NCBI RefSeq assembly: GCF_002995745.1
Contig: NZ_PVXQ01000001.1
Coordinates: 1 to 64,000, forward strand
Origin: Clostridium vincentii
GTDB lineage: Bacteria > Bacillota > Clostridia > Clostridiales > Clostridiaceae
DNA length: 64,000 bases
Direction of reading: 5' to 3'
Shown here piece by piece: positions 54,519 to 63,851 of the stretch; position 1 is the stretch's first letter, and every line of letters begins with the position of its first letter. Below the pieces are notes generated by a model, which was given only the letters and a program-made list of their open reading frames with translations, made no database searches and had not been told where the DNA came from. Position numbers and translations under genes: made by a program.

Positions 54519-55214
54519 TTATTTTATTAGTTTAAGCCTTGTTAATAGTTGTTCATGAGGTGTTCCTGTTTCTACTTTAGGCTGTGTTTTCTGTGCCTTT
54601 GGTATTTTTCTCAATAGGGTATTAGTAACAGTTACCTTATCAAAAATAAAACCATCTGTAGGATTTTCCTCAGTATCCTCATATAAAACTTTATCTGCAA
54701 AACCTAGTTCTACTGCTTTCTTAGCACTAAACCAAGTTTCAGCATCCATCATTTTTGATATCTTTAGTCGTGGAAGTCCAGTCTTTTGCTCATAAGCATT
54801 TATTATGCTTTCCTTTACCTCTGATAGCATCTCAATTCCACTTTGTAGATCCGCTGATTCTCCATAAATAACTGTAGCTGGATTATGAATCATCATCATT
54901 GCAACTGGAGACAATAATATTTCACTTCCTGCCATTGCAATAACTGATGCTGCACTAGCTGCTAGTCCATCTATCTTTACAGTTACCTTCCCTTTATATT
55001 CTTTTAACATGGTATAAATTTGACTTGCAGCAAATACATCTCCACCTGGTGAATTCAGCCATACTGATATATCTCCTTCAGTAGCTGTAAGTTCAGACTT
55101 AAACTGCTTAGGGGTAATATCATCATCAAACCAACTGTCCTGTGCTATATATCCATCAAAATAAAGTGTTCTGCCTTCTTCATTTTTTACCCAGTTCCAA
55201 AACTTTTTGTTCAC
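54519..55214 (-). CDS. ClpP-like prohead protease
   Basis: 231 residues. Ser-His type: NSPGGDVFAASQIYTML, the catalytic Ser in GLAASAASVIAMAG and the His in MMIHNP. Cuts the capsid scaffold domain. Confidence 0.92.
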   Translation of the reverse strand: MNKKFWNWVKNEEGRTLYFDGYIAQDSWFDDDITPKQFKSELTATEGDISVWLNSPGGDVFAASQIYTMLKEYKGKVTVKIDGLAASAASVIAMAGSEILLSPVAMMMIHNPATVIYGESADLQSGIEMLSEVKESIINAYEQKTGLPRLKISKMMDAETWFSAKKAVELGFADKVLYEDTEENPTDGFIFDKVTVTNTLLRKIPKAQKTQPKVETGTPHEQLLTRLKLIK

Positions 55215-56449
55215 TTTTTCTCCTCCAATCCAGTATTGTTTTTATTGGCAAATGCACCTGCATCAGCAAGTTTTGTCATATTCCCATTAATTAAATACAA
55301 ATCTCCACCAAGCTCCTCCGGTATTCTATTAAGGTTCTCAAGTTCTCTAATGTCGTTACTAGATAACCAACCATTCTGCCTTCCTACTGAATACCCATTC
55401 ATACGGCTTTGGTAGTCACCTCTAAGTAATCCATCCACATTAAATTTAACGAAGTATTCCTTCTTTTCACTTTCAGTAAACAAGGCTCTTTTAATTGCTT
55501 GCTCCCACCTAACAACCCAAGGATCAAGAGTATACATAACAAATTCAAGTGATTGCTGTTCTATATTACTAAAGCTTGATTTATCAAGATCTCCAACCAT
55601 GTGAGGAGGTATTCTAAATATCCTTGCTATCTCATTTATTTGAAACTTCCTAGTTTCTAAAAACTGTGCTTGTTCTGGTGGAATTCCTATGCTTTGAAAC
55701 TTCATCCCCTCTTCTAAAACAGCAACCCTATGGGCATTTGAACTACCTTGATATACACTGTTCCAACTTTCTCTAACTCTTGCAGGGTCTTTTACTACAC
55801 CTGGATGTTCAAGTACCCCTCCTGGGTTAGCTCCATTTGCAAAGAATTTAGCTCCATATTCTTCAGTTGCTATTGCCATACCTATTGCATTTTTAGCCAT
55901 TGCTATTGGAGAATAGCCAATTAAACCATCAAATCCAAGACCAGGAATGTGCAGAACCTCATCATTTCTCAGTGGATAGCTCTGTCCATCTTTGCTATAA
56001 ATGTAGTAAATCTCACCCTTATCTGTTCTATCTACGACCATCTTATCTGGCATTAGAGGATATAATGCAATAACCTTGCCTCTTCCATCCCTAATAATCT
56101 GTGCATATGCATTTCCCCATAATAAAAGATGACCCATAAGTGTTTCTCTAAACACAAATGAGGTCATCTCAGGATTTGGTTCATCCGTAAGGATATTATA
56201 TATTTGATGTTCTGTAGCTTTCTCCTTTCCGGTTTCTGTGTATTTATAGGTATGCAGCGGCAATGAAGCTATTGTTTCTGCAAGTATCCTAACACAAGCA
56301 TAAACTGCAGTAGTTTGCATTGCTGTTGTTTCATTTACTGTCTTTCCACTAGTTGTACTTCCAAAGAAAAAACTATAAGTACTTCCCCAGAAGCTATTCT
56401 TAGGACCTGCTCTAGTCTCCCAAAGTCTTGATATTATTGGTATCTTCAT
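55211..56449 (-). CDS. Portal protein, HK97 family
   Basis: 412 residues. NETTAMQTTAVYACVRILAETIASLPLH, WGNAYAQIIRDGRG and EIARIFRIPPHMVGDL are typical. Overlaps the protease by four bases. It is the ring through which DNA is packaged. Confidence 0.95.
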   Translation of the reverse strand: MKIPIISRLWETRAGPKNSFWGSTYSFFFGSTTSGKTVNETTAMQTTAVYACVRILAETIASLPLHTYKYTETGKEKATEHQIYNILTDEPNPEMTSFVFRETLMGHLLLWGNAYAQIIRDGRGKVIALYPLMPDKMVVDRTDKGEIYYIYSKDGQSYPLRNDEVLHIPGLGFDGLIGYSPIAMAKNAIGMAIATEEYGAKFFANGANPGGVLEHPGVVKDPARVRESWNSVYQGSSNAHRVAVLEEGMKFQSIGIPPEQAQFLETRKFQINEIARIFRIPPHMVGDLDKSSFSNIEQQSLEFVMYTLDPWVVRWEQAIKRALFTESEKKEYFVKFNVDGLLRGDYQSRMNGYSVGRQNGWLSSNDIRELENLNRIPEELGGDLYLINGNMTKLADAGAFANKNNTGLEEKK

Positions 56450-56472
56450 TTTATTTCCTCCCGAAGATTGGC

Positions 56473-56500
56473 ATTAAAAAAGCACCTCTAATGAGATGCT
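56473..56500 (-). terminator. Terminator after the inserted 107-residue gene
   Basis: AAGCATCTC/GAGGTGCTT stem with a short ATTA loop and six T on the minus strand, just upstream of the portal gene. Confidence 0.8.
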
Positions 56501-56531
56501 TTCAATGTTGCTATCATTCTAATATTCTTTA

Positions 56532-56855
56532 TTATACATTTAGTATTTGTACACTTCTAAATAATTTTGCAGGAATAGATGTTGTTAATAATCGATTAAA
56601 CCCCATTTTCTTCACTAAATATTCTGAGAATATTCTTAGTGCTAAACTCGGATGTTTAAGAATCTTATTTGATGTTAGAGTTATTTCTATAAAATCTCTA
56701 CTAATTGCCATATCAATAATTTCTTTAATATTTTTAGAATTTGCACATCTTATGTTGTAATTTTCCACTCCGCGACCTAATTCCTCTATATAATCACACA
56801 AATTAATATTTTTTAAATGATTATTCCTTAATTTGTATTTGATTTTATAATACAT
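56532..56855 (-). CDS. Small protein of unknown function in an accessory insertion
   Basis: 107 residues, basic and mostly helical, with YNIRCANSKNIKEIIDMAISRDFIEI. The ribosome-binding site is AAAGGGGAA upstream of the ATG. It sits between terminase and portal with its own terminator, which suggests cargo. No family recognised. Confidence 0.5.
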   Translation of the reverse strand: MYYKIKYKLRNNHLKNINLCDYIEELGRGVENYNIRCANSKNIKEIIDMAISRDFIEITLTSNKILKHPSLALRIFSEYLVKKMGFNRLLTTSIPAKLFRSVQILNV

Positions 56856-56928
56856 ATATTGATTTCCCCTTTCATCTTAGTACTAATTTTATCCGTTTAT
56901 TACTCTATTATCACATAAGCCTCATTTA

Positions 56929-57543
56929 TTAGTTGTTTTTTAACCTTATTAGTTCCGCCGCTGCTTTAAGTCTGCGATCTGGATCTGTCGATTTCAATTC
57001 TTCTTCTAATACTACTAAAGCATCCTGAAACAAGCTGTCTAACTTTGCAGAATTTTCTTTATTTAATGATGGCTGTTTAACGAAAATCTTATCAAGTCCT
57101 GATTCTTCAATAGCTTCTGGGTATTGACATATTGTATTTCGGTTACTAATAAGCCTTTGGATACTACTTTCAAGATTAGTAATTAGAACCCTGTCAGTCC
57201 ATTCAACATTTCTTCTATGACACATAGCATCTTGCTCGTTGTCATACTGTTGGTCATATTTATAGCTTCCTACTGTACCAATATAAACCCAGTTTTTTTC
57301 GGTAATAAGTACGACATCCCCAGCTTTCATGGTATTTATAAATGTATTAACCTGCCCAAGTGCATTCCCAAGTTTATGACCTGTATAACCATAACTTTGT
57401 TCTAGTTTATCACGTATTTCATCCTTGCTGGTTTGTTCTAAATTTCCTATGCCAGGCCAACCAATGCATACGAACTTTTCATCAATAAATTGCCTAGCCC
57501 TTTCAATTCCGTGGGGTTTTGTTTTCATTTGAAAAATATTCAT
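56929..57543 (-). CDS. EVE/Mrr-N-like protein, possible modified-base sensor or defence gene
   Basis: 204 residues. The N-terminal 130 residues (FVCIGWPGIGNL, QVNTFINTMKAGDVVLITEK and YIGTV) resemble the PUA/EVE-type domain that precedes restriction endonucleases and reads modified DNA. The C-terminal part is helical, with no nuclease motif. It is inserted between TerL and portal, where no structural gene is expected. The domain call is by resemblance only. Confidence 0.55.
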   Translation of the reverse strand: MNIFQMKTKPHGIERARQFIDEKFVCIGWPGIGNLEQTSKDEIRDKLEQSYGYTGHKLGNALGQVNTFINTMKAGDVVLITEKNWVYIGTVGSYKYDQQYDNEQDAMCHRRNVEWTDRVLITNLESSIQRLISNRNTICQYPEAIEESGLDKIFVKQPSLNKENSAKLDSLFQDALVVLEEELKSTDPDRRLKAAAELIRLKNN

Positions 57544-57706
57544 TTTCTTTCCTCTCTTTCACTTCATTCATTATGATTCATTACGGTTCCTTATGTTTAA
57601 TATATCATATCCTTAATTATCCTGTCAATATTTTTCGTAACGATTCCTTATGATTTAATATTAATAAAATTAAAGTTAGCCATACTTTTCAATACTATCT
57701 TTTTGT

Positions 57707-59254
57707 CTACAACACTAGAATTCCTCTCTCATCATAAACACTACCACAATTCCCTTGATTCCTAATTGATCTATCCAATGCCATTATCAAAGCCACTGCA
57801 CCATCTATCTTCTCAGTTGATTTCTCTTTATCAGGCTTAATATTGCCAGCTGGATCTTGCTTTATAAATATATTATCCATCATCCATCTAAGAACTGGAT
57901 TCCCTCCATGTGCTATCTTCTTCTCAAGGGTTAGCTTCATTAATTCTTTTGAAGGTGGAGACATATCCTTATAACCTTGCCCAAAAGGAACTACTTTAAA
58001 TCCCATACCATCAAGATTTTGTACCATTTGCACAGCTCCCCATCTATCAAAGGCTATTTCTTTTATATTATACTTTGTGCCTAACTCCTCAATAAAAGTT
58101 TCTATAAATCCATAGTGGACCACATTACCTTCAGTTGTTTTTATAAAACCTTGCTTTTCCCACACATCATAAGGAACATGATCACGTCGCACTCTTAGCT
58201 TTAAATTATCATCTGGTATCCAAAAGTAAGGAAGTACTATATATTTTTCTTCAGATGTTCTTGGTGCAAACACTAAAACAAAAGCAGTAATATCTGTAGT
58301 ACTTGAAAGGTCAAGTCCTCCATAACATTCTCTGCCTTTTAGTGAATCTATATCTATATTAAAATCACACTCGTCCCATTTATCCATCTGCATCCAACGA
58401 GTGGATTGTTTTACCCATTGATTTAATCTCAGCTGACGGAATATATTTTCTTCAGCCGGATTTTCTCTTGCACTATTATAAGCATTTACAACCTTTTCTA
58501 TATCAATAGTATGTCCTAGTGATGGATTCGCTTTATACCAGTTCGCCTCTAATCCCCAATCATCATTATCATTAATTCCATATATAACTGGATAAAATGT
58601 TGGATCTATTTTTCTACCATCAATAATATCAAGGGCCTTTTGATGTTGCTCATAGCAAATAGAATTTCTATCTGTACCTGCTGTAGTTATTAGAAAAAAT
58701 AATGGCTGTAATCTTGCATCCCCTGATCCCTTAGTCATAACATCAAACAACTCTCTATTTGGTTGAGCATGAAGTTCATCAAAAACAACTGAATGAACAT
58801 TAAGTCCATGCTTTGTATATGCTTCAGCTGATAGAACCTGATAAAAACTATTTGTAGGTTTGTACACCAATCTTTTCATTGACATTATAGGCTTAATTCT
58901 TTTCTTAAGTGCTGGACATTGTTCCACCATTTCAACTGCAACATCAAAAACAATAGAAGCCTGTTGCCTATCTGAAGCACATCCATAAACTTCTGCTCCC
59001 CATTCATTATCACCACAAGTCATTAAAAGTGCTACTGCTGCTGCAAGTTCTGACTTACCATTCTTCTTTGGAACTTCTATATAAGCTGTGTTGAACTTTC
59101 TATATCCATTATCTTTTACATTTCCAAATACATCTTTGATTATTTTATCCTGCCAAGGAAGTAAATCGAAAGGTACTCCTCTCCACTGACCTTTTGTATG
59201 CTTTAAGCAGTTGATAAAATCAACAGCACGCTTTGCTTTTGCTTCATCATACAT
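57707..59254 (-). CDS. Terminase large subunit
   Basis: 515 residues. Walker A in EVPKKNGKSELAA, Walker B in VVFDELHA, and the RNase-H-like nuclease with YGGLDLSSTTDITAF and IAFDRWGA, plus the late Asp in EKIDGAVALIMAL. Drives DNA packaging. Confidence 0.96.
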   Translation of the reverse strand: MYDEAKAKRAVDFINCLKHTKGQWRGVPFDLLPWQDKIIKDVFGNVKDNGYRKFNTAYIEVPKKNGKSELAAAVALLMTCGDNEWGAEVYGCASDRQQASIVFDVAVEMVEQCPALKKRIKPIMSMKRLVYKPTNSFYQVLSAEAYTKHGLNVHSVVFDELHAQPNRELFDVMTKGSGDARLQPLFFLITTAGTDRNSICYEQHQKALDIIDGRKIDPTFYPVIYGINDNDDWGLEANWYKANPSLGHTIDIEKVVNAYNSARENPAEENIFRQLRLNQWVKQSTRWMQMDKWDECDFNIDIDSLKGRECYGGLDLSSTTDITAFVLVFAPRTSEEKYIVLPYFWIPDDNLKLRVRRDHVPYDVWEKQGFIKTTEGNVVHYGFIETFIEELGTKYNIKEIAFDRWGAVQMVQNLDGMGFKVVPFGQGYKDMSPPSKELMKLTLEKKIAHGGNPVLRWMMDNIFIKQDPAGNIKPDKEKSTEKIDGAVALIMALDRSIRNQGNCGSVYDERGILVL

Positions 59255-59730
59255 TATTTCAACTCACCTCTTAGCATCATTTCCATAGGATCTAAATAAT
59301 CATTAGAACCCTTATCTGCAACAATTCTACTTCTTGATGATGGTGTAAGTCCAAACTGTTCACAGAATTTAATCATAATCTTAAGATAAGTTTGAGCAAT
59401 AGACACCTGTGGCACTTGTTGCCAATATCCACTTGGTGTTTTTACAATTGTTCCATGCTTTGATATAAATTCTTCTGCCTCTTTCCAACGTGCATAGGCT
59501 TCACAATATCCTGCAAAAGCTGCCATATCAACTTCTGTTAATATACCAAGTTCCTCAAGCTGACTTGCTACTCTTCGCCATTCTTTTTTAGCTGCTGGAT
59601 CAAGCCAGGTAGGACACCTTGGTGCCTTTCTCTCAGGCTTTGGTTCCAGTTCATTAAGGGATCTTTTCCCTGGATTGCCCTCAAGTTCTTTTACTGCAGT
59701 TGGCTTTGGCTTTCTTCCTCTTTGTGCCAT
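59254..59730 (-). CDS. Terminase small subunit, P27 family
   Basis: 158 residues from the ATG at 59730, after GGGGGTG. RGRKPKPTAVKELEGNPGKR at the start and PTWLDPAAKKEWRRVASQLEELGIL are P27-family signatures. It recognises the packaging site. Overlaps TerL by one base. Confidence 0.94.
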   Translation of the reverse strand: MAQRGRKPKPTAVKELEGNPGKRSLNELEPKPERKAPRCPTWLDPAAKKEWRRVASQLEELGILTEVDMAAFAGYCEAYARWKEAEEFISKHGTIVKTPSGYWQQVPQVSIAQTYLKIMIKFCEQFGLTPSSRSRIVADKGSNDYLDPMEMMLRGELK

Positions 59731-59767
59731 AGGTTTCACCCCCAATCTTTAAAATTTATCATAAGAA

Positions 59768-59795
59768 AAGAGCCTACTATAAAGTAGACCCCTAA
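59768..59795 (-). terminator. Terminator before TerS
   Basis: Stem GTCTACT/AGTAGGC with TCTTTTCTT on the minus strand. It ends the amidoligase-GGCT-zinc ribbon segment. Confidence 0.55.
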
Positions 59796-59805
59796 CAAAA
59801 TTTTC

Positions 59806-60018
59806 TTAGTTATTATCTCTAATACCTTTATAATTGAAATTACCTTTTTTGATTTCTTCATGATCAGCCTTTACAGCCTTCTCATAATCCTTATCCTTCT
59901 TTTCTTTTTCAGAACAGGCCATGCAAATACAATCTGTATTAAACATTGACATTATTCTGCCTTTCTCTAAAAAACTACCACACCTATCACAAGTTTTCTG
60001 AGTAAAAAATTTATCCAT
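59806..60018 (-). CDS. Small zinc-ribbon protein
   Basis: 70 residues from the ATG at 60018, after GGAGGTAAGT. CDRCGSFLEKGRIMSMFNTDCICMAC holds four Cys, then a charged tail. It follows the GGCT gene without a gap and may belong to that module. Confidence 0.65.
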   Translation of the reverse strand: MDKFFTQKTCDRCGSFLEKGRIMSMFNTDCICMACSEKEKKDKDYEKAVKADHEEIKKGNFNYKGIRDNN

Positions 60019-60029
60019 ACTTACCTCCA

Positions 60030-60485
60030 CTATCTTAATTCAGATAGACATTCTGAATATGCAATTTGTAGAGGTTTTAAATCAACCCCATTATCAGAAT
60101 ATCCTCTAGCAATTGCATTGAAATAATATTCTGTAGGAGGTGCCACCATATCTCTATATTTTCTTACCATAATATAAACTAAAGTTTTTCTTGGTTTACC
60201 TTCCACCGTAATTTCAACTTGCTTTTTAATATATAAATTAGGGAACCCTTCATATAAATCAAGTGCTGTTTCACAATCCTCAGTTATTTCCCATAGAACA
60301 ATAGGTACTGTTCTGTCCTTACATTGTTCAATATTTGCAACACCTTTATATTTCCCTCTGAATGTTAGTTTATAACCTTCAAGTGTTCCTGTTCCTACAA
60401 CCTTAGCTTTTGGACATCTATGACTCATTTGTTCTAAATTCATATTTGAACCATATGCACCATACAGCTTTGTTTCTCCTGCCAT
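60030..60485 (-). CDS. Gamma-glutamylcyclotransferase-like protein
   Basis: 151 residues. LYGAYGSNMNLEQMSHRCPKA, then GTLEGYKLTF and LDLYEGFP are the GGCT/AIG2 fold motifs, with the catalytic Glu in the last. Members cleave gamma-glutamyl amides. The neighbouring amidoligase would make such bonds. Confidence 0.9.
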   Translation of the reverse strand: MAGETKLYGAYGSNMNLEQMSHRCPKAKVVGTGTLEGYKLTFRGKYKGVANIEQCKDRTVPIVLWEITEDCETALDLYEGFPNLYIKKQVEITVEGKPRKTLVYIMVRKYRDMVAPPTEYYFNAIARGYSDNGVDLKPLQIAYSECLSELR

Positions 60486-60561
60486 TTTGCATTTCTCCTT
60501 TATAATAATTTAGTTTGATAAAGAGGGAAATGAAATCCCCTCTTTATCTGTATATTTAGTT

Positions 60562-61467
60562 TCAAGCAGCTCTTGGTGTTCTCCAAGCTGAATTTCCATC
60601 AAGGGATTTCATAAGGTGTTTTCTGCAATTTTTGAATTCATCCCCAATAAGTCCTAATCTAAGTAACCAACATCTAAAAGTGTATTTTTCATTGTCAGTG
60701 TGGGTACGTTTTGCACTTGCACTTTTTTGCTTTAATGCTTGATGGCTAATGGCTAGGCAGAAAACTATGTAGCTTCTAATTTTACCTGCATGCAGGGTTC
60801 CATTAAAAAGCCTAAATTCAATTGTACCTTTTGTAAAAGTGCTGTGCAGGTTAAGCCCATGATATCTACTTGTATGATAGTGACGTCCTCTGCCCTCAAC
60901 TCCATAATCGCTATACCAAGCATCTGCAAGCTCTGATAATGTTTTTGGCTTTTTCTTATTTATAGTTTCAATCAAATTGTTATTAACCTTTTGGCAAAAC
61001 CTAACTCTTGCAGGGTCTATCTCAAAACTTTTGTAAATTAAATCTTCCTTTGAAGACATGAGGTTAACCAAGTTCTTTAAGGTATTTGGGGTATGTTCTT
61101 TTGCTCCTATGTGAATATGAATACCACATTGCAATCTACTTTCACTAACTGCGCCTGAGTGTCTGAGCTGTCTAATAAGTTCTTGTAAAGTTTCTACGTC
61201 ATCGTACTTTAAAATCGGTGTTACTAATTCAACACTGTAACTTCTATTTGCTGAGACAAGTGTACCTTTTTCATTTTTCATGGTTTGAATGCTGGCATCA
61301 CTCATTATTTGCCAAACTCTATTATCTGGTGCTATTATCTTGTAAGTATCGTAGCTATCATATGCTCTTCCAATCTTTCCTCCTAGAAATTTTGAAGTAA
61401 CCTCTGCAGCTTCTTCCCTAGTAATTCCTGTCATTTCAATTTCCACACCAATTGTTTGATTTTTCAT
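60562..61467 (-). CDS. Amidoligase-family enzyme
   Basis: 301 residues. Opens with QTIGVEIEMTGITREEAA, the carboxylate-amine-ligase-like Glu-rich start, then HIHIGAKEHTP and GTIEFRLFNGTLHAGKI. The domain is of the glutamine-synthetase fold. It is predicted to join an amine to a carboxylate using ATP. Known pairing of amidoligases with GGCT-like proteins in phages supports a functional link with the gene 76 bases downstream. Confidence 0.88.
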   Translation of the reverse strand: MKNQTIGVEIEMTGITREEAAEVTSKFLGGKIGRAYDSYDTYKIIAPDNRVWQIMSDASIQTMKNEKGTLVSANRSYSVELVTPILKYDDVETLQELIRQLRHSGAVSESRLQCGIHIHIGAKEHTPNTLKNLVNLMSSKEDLIYKSFEIDPARVRFCQKVNNNLIETINKKKPKTLSELADAWYSDYGVEGRGRHYHTSRYHGLNLHSTFTKGTIEFRLFNGTLHAGKIRSYIVFCLAISHQALKQKSASAKRTHTDNEKYTFRCWLLRLGLIGDEFKNCRKHLMKSLDGNSAWRTPRAA

Positions 61468-61639
61468 TGCGTTTATACCCCTTTCAAAATATGTTTATTA
61501 CCTTTTCGTAGTGTACATATTAGCTCTACACGGGGTATATAGCCAGTTACATATGCAGAATTCTATCAACTAAAACACATAATTCGAATGACAACTTTCA
61601 ACTTATAAAGACACTCTATAAAATTTTAAATAGCAGAAA

Positions 61640-62881
61640 TCAAGGAAGGTCATTTACTTCCCCTTCCTTTTCGATATCTATATATTTTATTTTTACACCA
61701 TCTCTTAAAAGATATACACTATTATCACTACCAACCTGCTCTATAAATCTTTGAACAATAACATCTGCATATTTTTCATCAAGCTCAATAGTATAGCAAA
61801 CTCTATCTGTTTGTTCACATGCTATAAGAGTTGAACCACTGCCACCAAAGGGGTCAAGAATAATAGAATTAGTTAAACTTGAATTTACAATTGGGTAGGC
61901 TACTAATGCTATTGGCTTCATTGTTGGATGGTACTTTGATTTTGTTGGTCTATCAAAATTCCAAGTAGTTCTTTGCTTTCTATCGGCATAAAATTTATGC
62001 CCAGCAGTTGGTTTCCAACCTACAAGTACTGGTTCATGAGTATATTGATAATCACATCGTCCGAGTACTGGTGAATTTTTTATCCAAATACAAGTTTGAT
62101 GACAAAAGAATCCTGCATCCTTAAAAGCTATTCTGAAATTAACTGTTTCCTTGTCAGCATGGAATACATAAATTGACCCACCATCTGCAAGACTTTCATA
62201 CATACCTTTATAAGCATCAAGAAGAAATTCATAAAACTTTTCATCTTCCATATTATCATTTTGAATTGTTCCTGCTGTTCCTTCATATGCCACATTATAT
62301 GGGGGATCTGTTACCACTAGATTTGCCTTTTTCCCTTCCATTAAAACTTCATAAGTTTCAAGTTTTGTACTGTCCCCACAGATTAAACGATGTCTTCCTA
62401 AAAGCCAAATATCTCTCTGTTTTGTAATTGGAGTTTCAGGTAGAGGCTCATCAAATCCATCTTCTTTAACACCTTTAGGGTAAAGTTCATTAAACAGAGC
62501 ATCAATCTCTGGGGGATCAAATCCTGTAAATGCTATATCGTAGTCTAAAGATTGCAAATCCTTTATAAGATCAGCAAGCAATTCTTTATTCCACTCACCA
62601 CTAATTTTATTAAGGGCAATGTTTAATGCCTTTTCTTTTGTTTTATCAACATCAACAATTACACAATCAATTTCAGTGACTCCGAGTGTCTTCAATACTG
62701 ATATTCTCTGATGACCACCTATAACTGTTAAATCCTTATTAATTATTACTGGATCAACATATCCAAACTCATTAATACTATTTTTGATTTTCTCAAACTC
62801 ACTATCACCAGGCTTTAGCTTTTTCCTTGGATTATATTCAGCCGGTATAAGTGAATCTATCTGTAACTTCTTAAATTCCAT
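61640..62881 (-). CDS. ParB-domain DNA methyltransferase
   Basis: 413 residues from the ATG at 62881, six bases after GGGGGG; the one at 62887 is too close. The ParB/Srx-like N-terminus (LIPAEYNPRKKL, VDPVIINKDLTVIGGHQRI) is joined to an N6/N4-amino methyltransferase with the VVTDPPYNVAYEG motif and LDPFGGSGSTLIA. It protects or marks phage DNA. Overlaps the HTH gene by 11 bases. Confidence 0.93.
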   Translation of the reverse strand: MEFKKLQIDSLIPAEYNPRKKLKPGDSEFEKIKNSINEFGYVDPVIINKDLTVIGGHQRISVLKTLGVTEIDCVIVDVDKTKEKALNIALNKISGEWNKELLADLIKDLQSLDYDIAFTGFDPPEIDALFNELYPKGVKEDGFDEPLPETPITKQRDIWLLGRHRLICGDSTKLETYEVLMEGKKANLVVTDPPYNVAYEGTAGTIQNDNMEDEKFYEFLLDAYKGMYESLADGGSIYVFHADKETVNFRIAFKDAGFFCHQTCIWIKNSPVLGRCDYQYTHEPVLVGWKPTAGHKFYADRKQRTTWNFDRPTKSKYHPTMKPIALVAYPIVNSSLTNSIILDPFGGSGSTLIACEQTDRVCYTIELDEKYADVIVQRFIEQVGSDNSVYLLRDGVKIKYIDIEKEGEVNDLP

Positions 62882-63308
62882 TTTCATCCCCCCAAAACCT
62901 ATCTTTTATATAACAGTTGTGACTACAATATTTTCTTTTCTTATTTCCATAAGAACTAAATTCTTCTCCACAATATGGGCAAGTGTACTTGTAAATAGCA
63001 TCATCATTTTTCTTCCTTTCATTTGGATGCTCTCGCCACCATTTCCGCCTACAATCTCCAGAACAAAATCTCCTAGTTCTACCTTGGACTTTTTGCTTAA
63101 TTGGTTTTTCACAACAAGCACAAAATAGATTTCTTTTTATTTTTTCTTCAACATTAAGAGCAACAACACATGAGTCACCATCTAAACCATTACGCTTACA
63201 AAATCCTCTAACGCTATCCCTGGTTAATCCTAAGAGTGAAGCAATTCCTTTATATCCAGTACCTTTTAATCTTAATTCTCTTATTTTTTCTTTTTCATCA
63301 AGTGTCAT
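62871..63308 (-). CDS. HTH and zinc-ribbon phage regulator, paralogue 2
   Basis: 145 residues from the ATG at 63308, after AAAGGAG. GYKGIASLLGLTRDSVRGFCKRN is the helix-turn-helix; CACCEKPI plus FCSGDCRRKWW and CPYCGEEFSSYGNKKRKYC follow. Same layout as the gene at 40500-40940 at the other end of the prophage. Confidence 0.85.
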   Translation of the reverse strand: MTLDEKEKIRELRLKGTGYKGIASLLGLTRDSVRGFCKRNGLDGDSCVVALNVEEKIKRNLFCACCEKPIKQKVQGRTRRFCSGDCRRKWWREHPNERKKNDDAIYKYTCPYCGEEFSSYGNKKRKYCSHNCYIKDRFWGDENGI

Positions 63309-63341
63309 GTGAGTTACTCCTTTCATAAACTTTTACGCAAT

Positions 63342-63373
63342 AAAAAAGTAACCACAAACACTTGTAGCTACTT
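63342..63373 (-). terminator. Terminator-like hairpin before the HTH gene
   Basis: AGTAGCTACAA/TTGTGGTTACT pairs over 11 positions with G-T wobbles, followed by six T on the minus strand. Confidence 0.6.
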
Positions 63374-63404
63374 AATTTGAACTTTCTATTATGCGATTTT
63401 ATAG

Positions 63405-63495
63405 TACCCCCCCTTACGTAATTCTGCGAAAATTCACGCGACAGGGGGCGGCGGTCATCTGCATGTCCTCTTTAGGGATTCTGGACCCCCTACCC
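63405..63495. other. GC-rich element beside the HNH gene, candidate cos region
   Basis: The stretch ACGCGACAGGGGGCGGCGGT and the following CCCCCTACCCGG are strikingly GC-rich in an AT-rich genome and contain no gene. cos sites of HNH/TerS/TerL phages lie next to the HNH gene, so this may be the packaging site. Confidence 0.45.
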
Positions 63496-63497
63496 GG

Positions 63498-63851
63498 TCA
63501 AAATGTATATTCTTTATATCTATCTTTAGTCATGGTTTTAGTGTCATGACAACTCTTACATAATGATTGCCAGTTGCTCTCATCCCAAAACAATATTTTG
63601 TCACCTCTATGCGGTTTGATATGGTCAACAACATTTGCTTTTGTTATCCTACCCAGCTGATTACATCTAACACACAAAGGATTGGCTTTTAAAAATCTAC
63701 TCCTAGCTGTTCTCCACCTGCTACCATACCCACGACCCGTTGCATTCGTTCTGTCCTTGGCATGAAGTCCCTTGTGTTCATCGCAATAGCTACCATCAGT
63801 TAACTTTGGACAGCCTTGATGCTTACATGGTTTTAAAGGTTTCCTTGGCAC
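63498..63851 (-). CDS. HNH endonuclease
   Basis: 117 residues from the GTG at 63851 (GGAAGG seven bases upstream), or 120 from a GTG at 63860. Contains CKHQGCPKL and the HNH motif VDHIKPHRGD then WQSLCKSCHDTKTM. It works with the terminase in many cos phages to finish packaging. Confidence 0.92.
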   Translation of the reverse strand: MPRKPLKPCKHQGCPKLTDGSYCDEHKGLHAKDRTNATGRGYGSRWRTARSRFLKANPLCVRCNQLGRITKANVVDHIKPHRGDKILFWDESNWQSLCKSCHDTKTMTKDRYKEYTF

